Shown in pieces: positions 13,203-16,968 of a stretch of DNA of 16,968 nucleotides. The notes under the pieces are model-generated. The model did not search any database, had not been told where the DNA came from, and saw only the letters and a list, made by a program, of their open reading frames with translations. The DNA comes from an uncultured Collinsella sp. Lineage in GTDB: Bacteria; Actinomycetota; Coriobacteriia; Coriobacteriales; Coriobacteriaceae. The position numbers and the translations under genes were made by a program. The DNA lies in the NCBI GenBank assembly GCA_905210085.1, contig CAJLVJ010000041.1:1-16968 (forward strand). The letters are read 5' to 3'. Each line of letters opens with the position of its first letter. The first letter of the stretch is position 1.

Positions 13203-14381
13203 ATGAACGTTCTGGTCGTCAACGCAGGATCTTCGACCCTTAAGTATCAGGTCATCGATACCAAGTCCCACAAGGTGTCCGCAAAGGGCTCCTGCGAGCG
13301 CGTCTGCTTTACCGGCGGTACCTTCACCCACGCTGCCAACGGTTCCAAGAAGGTGACCGAGAACATCGAGTTCCCCGATCACAAGGTCGCCATCGAGGTC
13401 GTCCTGAAGGACCTCGAGGCCAACGGCGTCAAGATCGAGGGCATCGGCCACCGTATCGTTCAGGGCGGTTGGTACTTCGGCGATTCCTCCCTCGTCGACG
13501 AGGACGTCCTCGCCAAGATCCGCGAGGTCGCTCCGCTCGCCCCGCTGCACAACAACCCCGAGGCCAACGTTATCGAGTACTGCCTGGAGCAGTATCCCGA
13601 CCTGCCCAACGTCACGGTCTACGACACCGCTTTCCACTTCAATATGCCCGAGGTCGCCAAGACCTACGCCCTGCCCAAGGACGTCTGCGACAAGCTGCAC
13701 ATCCGTAAGTACGGCGCTCACGGCACCAGCTACCGCTACATCTCCAAGAAGGTTGCCGAGATGACCAACGGCGAGGCCCGCAGGGTCGTCGTGTGCCACA
13801 TCGGTTCCGGCGCTTCCCTGTGCGCCATCGAGGACGGCAAGTGCATGGACACCACCATGGGCTTGACGCCGCTCGACGGTGTCATGATGGGCACCCGCTG
13901 CGGCTCCATCGACCCTGCTACCGTGTGCTACCTGCAGCGCGAAGGCGGCTACACCTTCGACGAGGTCGACGAGATGATGAACAAGAAGTCCGGCCTTCTG
14001 GCTGTGACCGGCGGCAAGACCAACGACTGCCGCAATGTTGAGGAGCTCGCCGCTGCCGGTGACCCCGAGGCTCAGCTCGCCTTCGATATGTTCGTCTACA
14101 AGATTGCCGCCAAGGCCGCCGAGATGGCCACTTCCATGTGCGGCATGGACACCCTGGTCTTTACCGCCGGCATCGGCGAGCACGCTCCGGCTGTCCGCGC
14201 TGGCGTGGCCGACCGTCTGGCCTTTATGGGCGTCAAGATGGATCACGCTCGTAACGCCCTGCGCGGCGACGGCGCTTGGTGCCTGTCCGCCAAGGATTCC
14301 AAGGTCAAGATCTTCGTCATCCCCACGGATGAGGAGTTCATGATCGCCTCCGACGTCGAGCGCATCGTCAGCGGCAAGTAA
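13203..14381 (+). CDS. ackA: Acetate kinase, copy 1 (more divergent active-site motifs)
   Basis: Acetate kinase interconverts acetyl phosphate + ADP and acetate + ATP, the substrate-level phosphorylation step of acetate fermentation. The 392-residue protein starts with the phosphate-binding VVNAGSSTLKY (5-15) and has IGHRIVQGG (81-89, Arg84), DTAFH (Asp141), HGTSYRY (His173), MGTRCGSIDP (Arg232) and FTAGIGEH (320-327). Two positions differ from the family and from copy 2: Tyr177 where HGTSHRY is usual, and GIGEH instead of GIGEN. Trp90 and Gln87 also replace the usual Glu and His of HGGE. Codon use is very strongly biased (GCC, AAG, GTC), suggesting high expression. AGGGAG precedes the ATG by six bases. 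It has its own terminator, and copy 2 follows 164 bp later. It might be specialised for another acyl group. Confidence 0.93.
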   Translation: MNVLVVNAGSSTLKYQVIDTKSHKVSAKGSCERVCFTGGTFTHAANGSKKVTENIEFPDHKVAIEVVLKDLEANGVKIEGIGHRIVQGGWYFGDSSLVDEDVLAKIREVAPLAPLHNNPEANVIEYCLEQYPDLPNVTVYDTAFHFNMPEVAKTYALPKDVCDKLHIRKYGAHGTSYRYISKKVAEMTNGEARRVVVCHIGSGASLCAIEDGKCMDTTMGLTPLDGVMMGTRCGSIDPATVCYLQREGGYTFDEVDEMMNKKSGLLAVTGGKTNDCRNVEELAAAGDPEAQLAFDMFVYKIAAKAAEMATSMCGMDTLVFTAGIGEHAPAVRAGVADRLAFMGVKMDHARNALRGDGAWCLSAKDSKVKIFVIPTDEEFMIASDVERIVSGK

Positions 14382-14395
14382 TTGATGCAAGGGGA

Positions 14396-14432
14396 GGGGA
14401 CTGGATGGCCTTGCGCCGTTCAGCCCCCTTTT
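14396..14432 (+). terminator. Intrinsic terminator between the two ackA genes
   Basis: GGGG-A-CTG (14396-14403) pairs with CAG-C-CCCC (14421-14428) with one internal mismatch, an inner GGC/GCC pair extends the stem, and TTTT follows (14429-14432). It implies that the two kinase genes are separate transcription units, at least in part. Confidence 0.65.
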
Positions 14433-14449
14433 ATGCTCTTTGGGCGAAG

Positions 14450-14545
14450 AGTTTAATAGATATTTATTGAATTCTGATAACTTCTTATTAAGGGTACGGC
14501 CGCCCTATAGGTTTGCCGACCGTACTGTAATCACGAAGGAGTCTC
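14450..14545 (+). promoter_or_regulatory. AT-rich upstream region of ackA copy 2
   Basis: After the terminator comes an AT-rich stretch (about 14450-14490, containing TTTATT and TATTAA 17 bp apart) and then an imperfect inverted repeat GTACGG/CCGTAC (about 14494-14525) close to the gene. This is a plausible promoter and operator, but the boxes are weak matches. GAAGGAG precedes the ATG at 14546. Confidence 0.35.
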
Positions 14546-15724
14546 ATGAACGTACTTGTTGTCAACGCCGGCAGCTCGAGTCTTAAATATCAGCTTTTGG
14601 ATACCGATACCCGCGAGGTTTTCGCCAAGGGCAACTGCGAGCGTATCGGCTCGGAGATGGGCATCTTTGGCCACTCCGAGAACGGTGGCGCCAAGCAGAC
14701 CGAGGAGGTTCCCTTCCCCGATCATCGCTCTGCTATCGCTCGCGTGCTCGAGGAGCTTGAGAAGACCGACTTTACAATCGATGGCATCGGCCACCGTATC
14801 GTTCAGGGTGGCTGGCACTTCGATGATTCCGCGGTCGTCGACGACGAGGTCATGGCTAAGATCCTTGAGGTGGCCCCGCTCGCCCCACTGCACAATTACG
14901 GCGAGGCCGCGGCAATCGAATACTGCCGCGAGAAGTATCCGGAGCTGCCCAACGTGGCCGTCTTCGACACCTCGTTCCACATGACCATGCCCGAGGTTGC
15001 CTACACCTACGCGCTGCCCAAGGACGTGTGCGACAAGTACCATGTGCGCAAGTACGGCGCCCACGGTACGAGCCACCGCTACGAGTGGATGATGGCAAAG
15101 GAGATTCTGGGCTCGTGCTGCCACCGTCTGCTTTCGTGCCATCTGGGCAACGGCGCTTCGCTCGCCGCCATTGAGGACGGCGTTTGCCGCGACACAACGA
15201 TGGGCCTCACACCGCTCGACGGCCTGATGATGGGCACCCGTTGTGGCTCCATTGACCCGGCCACCGTGTGCTACCTCCAGCGCGAGGGCGGCTACAGCTA
15301 CCAGGAAGTCGACGACATGATGAACAAGCAGTCTGGTCTGCTTGCCATCTCGGGCATCTCCAACGACGCTCGCGACATCCGTACACGCGCCTCCGAGGGC
15401 GACGAGCGCTGCCTGCTCGCCTTCGACATGTTTGCCTACAAGGCCATGCAGCAGGCCGGTTCCATGATCGCTTCCATGGCGGGCGTGGACACCATCACCT
15501 TTACCGCCGGCATTGGCGAGAACGACTGGTCGATTCGCAAGGCCTTCTGCGACTGCTTTGAGTGGCTGGGCGTGCGCATCGACAACAACAAGAACCGCGA
15601 GGCCGTGGGCAACGGACCGCAGGTCATCAGTGCCGCCGGTTCTGCCGTCACGGTCATGGTCATCCCCACCGACGAGGAATACATGATCGCCCACGACGTC
15701 GAGCGTCTGACCAAGAACAACTAA
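14546..15724 (+). CDS. ackA: Acetate kinase, copy 2 (canonical motifs)
   Basis: This second 392-residue acetate kinase aligns with copy 1 without obvious gaps; by eye roughly three in five residues match over the first 190. It keeps the usual HGTSHRY (His173, His177) and FTAGIGEN, plus VVNAGSSSLKY, Arg84 in IGHRIVQGG and MGTRCGSIDP, so it is the more canonical of the pair. It shares Gln87 and Trp90 with copy 1, which places those changes before the duplication. Codon bias is somewhat weaker than in copy 1. It has its own AT-rich upstream region with GAAGGAG before the ATG, and a strong terminator behind it. Together with pta on the opposite strand it provides the Pta-AckA pathway, rearranged from the common pta-ackA operon. 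Confidence 0.95.
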   Translation: MNVLVVNAGSSSLKYQLLDTDTREVFAKGNCERIGSEMGIFGHSENGGAKQTEEVPFPDHRSAIARVLEELEKTDFTIDGIGHRIVQGGWHFDDSAVVDDEVMAKILEVAPLAPLHNYGEAAAIEYCREKYPELPNVAVFDTSFHMTMPEVAYTYALPKDVCDKYHVRKYGAHGTSHRYEWMMAKEILGSCCHRLLSCHLGNGASLAAIEDGVCRDTTMGLTPLDGLMMGTRCGSIDPATVCYLQREGGYSYQEVDDMMNKQSGLLAISGISNDARDIRTRASEGDERCLLAFDMFAYKAMQQAGSMIASMAGVDTITFTAGIGENDWSIRKAFCDCFEWLGVRIDNNKNREAVGNGPQVISAAGSAVTVMVIPTDEEYMIAHDVERLTKNN

Positions 15725-15746
15725 CGCGCTCATTTGCATTTAAACG

Positions 15747-15783
15747 AAAGGCCTCCAGAGCAACAGCTCCGGAGGCCTTTCTG
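15747..15783 (+). terminator. Intrinsic terminator after ackA copy 2
   Basis: AAAGGCCTCC-A-GAGC (15747-15761) pairs with GCTC-C-GGAGGCCTTT (15766-15780) around a short loop, with one mismatch in a stem of about 15 bp. The 3' arm ends in TTT followed by CTGC. The arms can also end a transcript from the opposite direction (AAAGG read as CCTTT). Confidence 0.85.
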
Positions 15784-15799
15784 CTAGCAGGTGGGCGGC

Positions 15800-15971
15800 G
15801 GAAACTCCATCCCATTTCGAGCACAAATTCTGGGACACGCTTTCCGGTTGAGGCGCGTTGCGGAAAGTACGACCCACAATAAAGCAAAATTACGTCCCAC
15901 AGTTTCCCAAACAGCCCCCAAGTGGAAGCTGCATCCCACAATCCGCCTTCAAACCGGGACACGCTTTCCGG
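15800..15971. repeat. Array of six alternately oriented ~15-bp repeat units
   Basis: A unit of the form GGAAA(n6)CCCA recurs in both orientations. Forward units: 15800-15814 (GGAAACTCCATCCCA), 15862-15876 (GGAAAGTACGACCCA), 15884-15899 (a weaker copy) and 15924-15938 (GGAAGCTGCATCCCA). Reverse units: 15831-15845 (TGGGACACGCTTTCC) and 15956-15969. The two reverse units are identical over GGGACACGCTTTCCGG. The layout forward-reverse-forward-forward-forward-reverse resembles a REP/BIME-type palindromic element. No reading frame is convincing here. Confidence 0.7.
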
Positions 15972-16130
15972 CACAACAACCGCCGAGGCCCTATCAGCCT
16001 TTCAAATCCACAGTGACCATATCCGCATCGTTTGCCCCCCAGCAACGGCACCCATCCATTCAGATTCTCAGCCCCAGCTCGTAGCCAAGCCGCCGTCCGC
16101 CCCAGATCCCCTGAGCACCACGTGGCGGCA
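15972..16130. other. Non-coding spacer with no recognisable feature
   Basis: This 159-bp C-rich stretch between the repeat array and the large palindrome shows no gene, ribosome site, promoter or strong hairpin that I can support. Confidence 0.5.
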
Positions 16131-16257
16131 GGGACCCTACAGGGTAAAGCTCTGAAAACTTTCCGCAGGACGCATGAAACCCCCGCCGCACGAAGTGCGC
16201 AGCGGGGGTTTCATGCATGTCCGAGGACGTTTTCAGAGCTTTACCCTGTAGGGTCCC
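16131..16257. repeat. 127-bp nested palindrome with perfect 29-bp outer arms
   Basis: Bases 16131-16159 and 16229-16257 are perfect 29-bp inverted repeats (GGGACCCTACAGGG at the outer end, CTCTGAAAAC at the inner end). Inside lies a second perfect 15-bp inverted repeat (16172-16186 and 16202-16216, core AAACCCCCGC), and inside that a 5-bp hairpin CGCAC-GAA-GTGCG (16187-16199). The inner stem, with GGGGGTTT on either strand, would act as a bidirectional terminator for the convergent ackA2 and pta genes. The outer arms resemble terminal inverted repeats of a miniature non-coding element; no flanking target duplication is apparent. Confidence 0.9.
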
Positions 16258-16272
16258 GAGGGGATATGTACG

Positions 16273-16968
16273 CTACTCAGCCATCTGAGCCTGGACGGCG
16301 GTGATGGCCACGACACCCACGATGTCGTCAGCAGAGCAGCCGCGCGACAGATCGTTGACCGGCTTGGCGATGCCCTGCAGGATGGGGCCGTAGGCGTCGG
16401 CGCCGGCGAAGCGCTGGACCAGCTTGTAGCCGATGTTGCCGGCCTCGAGGTCGGGGAACACGAGCACGTTGGCCTTACCGGCGACGGAGGAGCCGGGAGC
16501 CTTGAGCTGGGCGACGGTGGGGACGATAGCGGCATCGAGCTGCAGGTCGCCGTCGATGGCGAGCTCGGGAGCCTTCTCCTTGCAGAACTTTACAGCCTCC
16601 TGGACCTTCTTGGCGACCTCGCCACCGGCGGAGCCCATGGTGGAGTAGGAGAGCATGGCTACGTGCGGCTCAACGTTGCCCATGAAGGTGGACCAAGAGT
16701 GAGCGGAGGCGATGGCGATCTCGGAGAGCTCGTCAGAAGACGGATTAATGTTGAGGCCGCAGTCGGCGAAGATCAGCGTGCCGTCGGTGCCGAACTGCGG
16801 GGTGTCGGTGCACATCACGAAGAAGGCCGAGACCAGCTTGGTGCCCGGGGCGGTCTTGAGGATCTGCAGCGCGGGGCGCAGGGTGTCGGCGGTGGAGTGG
16901 CAAGCACCGGAGACCAGGCCGTCGGCGTCGCCCATCTTGACCATCATGGTGCCAAAGTAGGTGGCGTC
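16273..16968 (-). CDS. pta: Phosphate acetyltransferase (partial, N-terminus beyond window)
   Basis: Pta converts acetyl-CoA + phosphate to acetyl phosphate, the substrate of the two acetate kinases encoded nearby. The visible 231 codons, open to the right edge, cover the C-terminal two thirds of a roughly 330-residue enzyme. They include GDADGLVSGACHSTADTLRP (the PTA_PTB active-site region), FADCGLNINP, MLSYSTMGSAGG, LQLDAAIVP, NVLVFPDLEAGNIGYKLVQR and the final GPILQGIAKPVNDLSRGCS. The stop is TAG at 16275-16273, only 16 bp from the large palindrome. It is convergent with ackA2 rather than in an operon with it, so enzyme ratios must be set by separate promoters. Confidence 0.95.
   Translation of the reverse strand, partial: DATYFGTMMVKMGDADGLVSGACHSTADTLRPALQILKTAPGTKLVSAFFVMCTDTPQFGTDGTLIFADCGLNINPSSDELSEIAIASAHSWSTFMGNVEPHVAMLSYSTMGSAGGEVAKKVQEAVKFCKEKAPELAIDGDLQLDAAIVPTVAQLKAPGSSVAGKANVLVFPDLEAGNIGYKLVQRFAGADAYGPILQGIAKPVNDLSRGCSADDIVGVVAITAVQAQMAE

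Noticed and set aside
13188..15739. Two ~400-codon minus-strand frames opposite the acetate kinase genes
   Set aside because: Both are shadows of the highly biased ackA codons; the plus-strand products carry clear catalytic motifs and ribosome sites.
15800..15971. CRISPR array
   Set aside because: Units are short, degenerate, in both orientations and unevenly spaced, and no cas genes are nearby.

Overview
This window looks like chromosomal DNA of a high-GC anaerobic actinobacterium of the class Coriobacteriia, most likely Collinsella or a close relative. The basis is the high GC and codon use, AAGGAG-type ribosome binding sites, the fused ECF ATPase, the C69 peptidase, and acetate-fermentation genes (two ackA, one pta). 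The genus is an inference from gene style, not from a search.

Layout. Positions 1-3350 (minus strand) hold an ECF transporter operon read S component, fused double ATPase (EcfA), then EcfT, which runs off the left edge. It is preceded by a classical attenuator: a 22-residue leader peptide with three consecutive Trp codons, then an intrinsic terminator. The S component and the 583-residue ATPase contain no tryptophan at all, so I read the operon as a tryptophan importer controlled by charged tRNA-Trp. Positions 3430-5460 (minus) carry a secreted, membrane-anchored C69-family peptidase behind an AT-rich, repeat-rich control region. Positions 5512-6608 (minus) hold a diacylglycerol-kinase-like lipid kinase, followed by a 30-residue single-span membrane protein whose Shine-Dalgarno overlaps the kinase stop codon, and a terminator.

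Positions 6707-10870 (plus) are housekeeping genes: RNase D, a YugP-like membrane zinc peptidase, both exonuclease VII subunits (xseA, xseB) and a HIT protein. Positions 10912-13152 hold a LysR-type regulator and an MFS transporter that look less GC-biased than their neighbours and may be an accessory pair. Positions 13203-15783 hold two tandem, equal-length acetate kinase genes, each with its own terminator. Convergent to them, pta enters from the right edge (16273-16968, minus).

The 550-bp gap between ackA2 and pta has no gene. It holds an array of alternately oriented ~15-bp repeat units and a 127-bp nested palindrome with perfect 29-bp outer arms.

The most interesting items are the Trp-codon attenuator on an ECF transporter with a second, long-range 21-nt stem; the tryptophan-free transporter subunits; the coupled 30-residue small protein; the divergence of the two acetate kinases; and the two repeat structures before pta.
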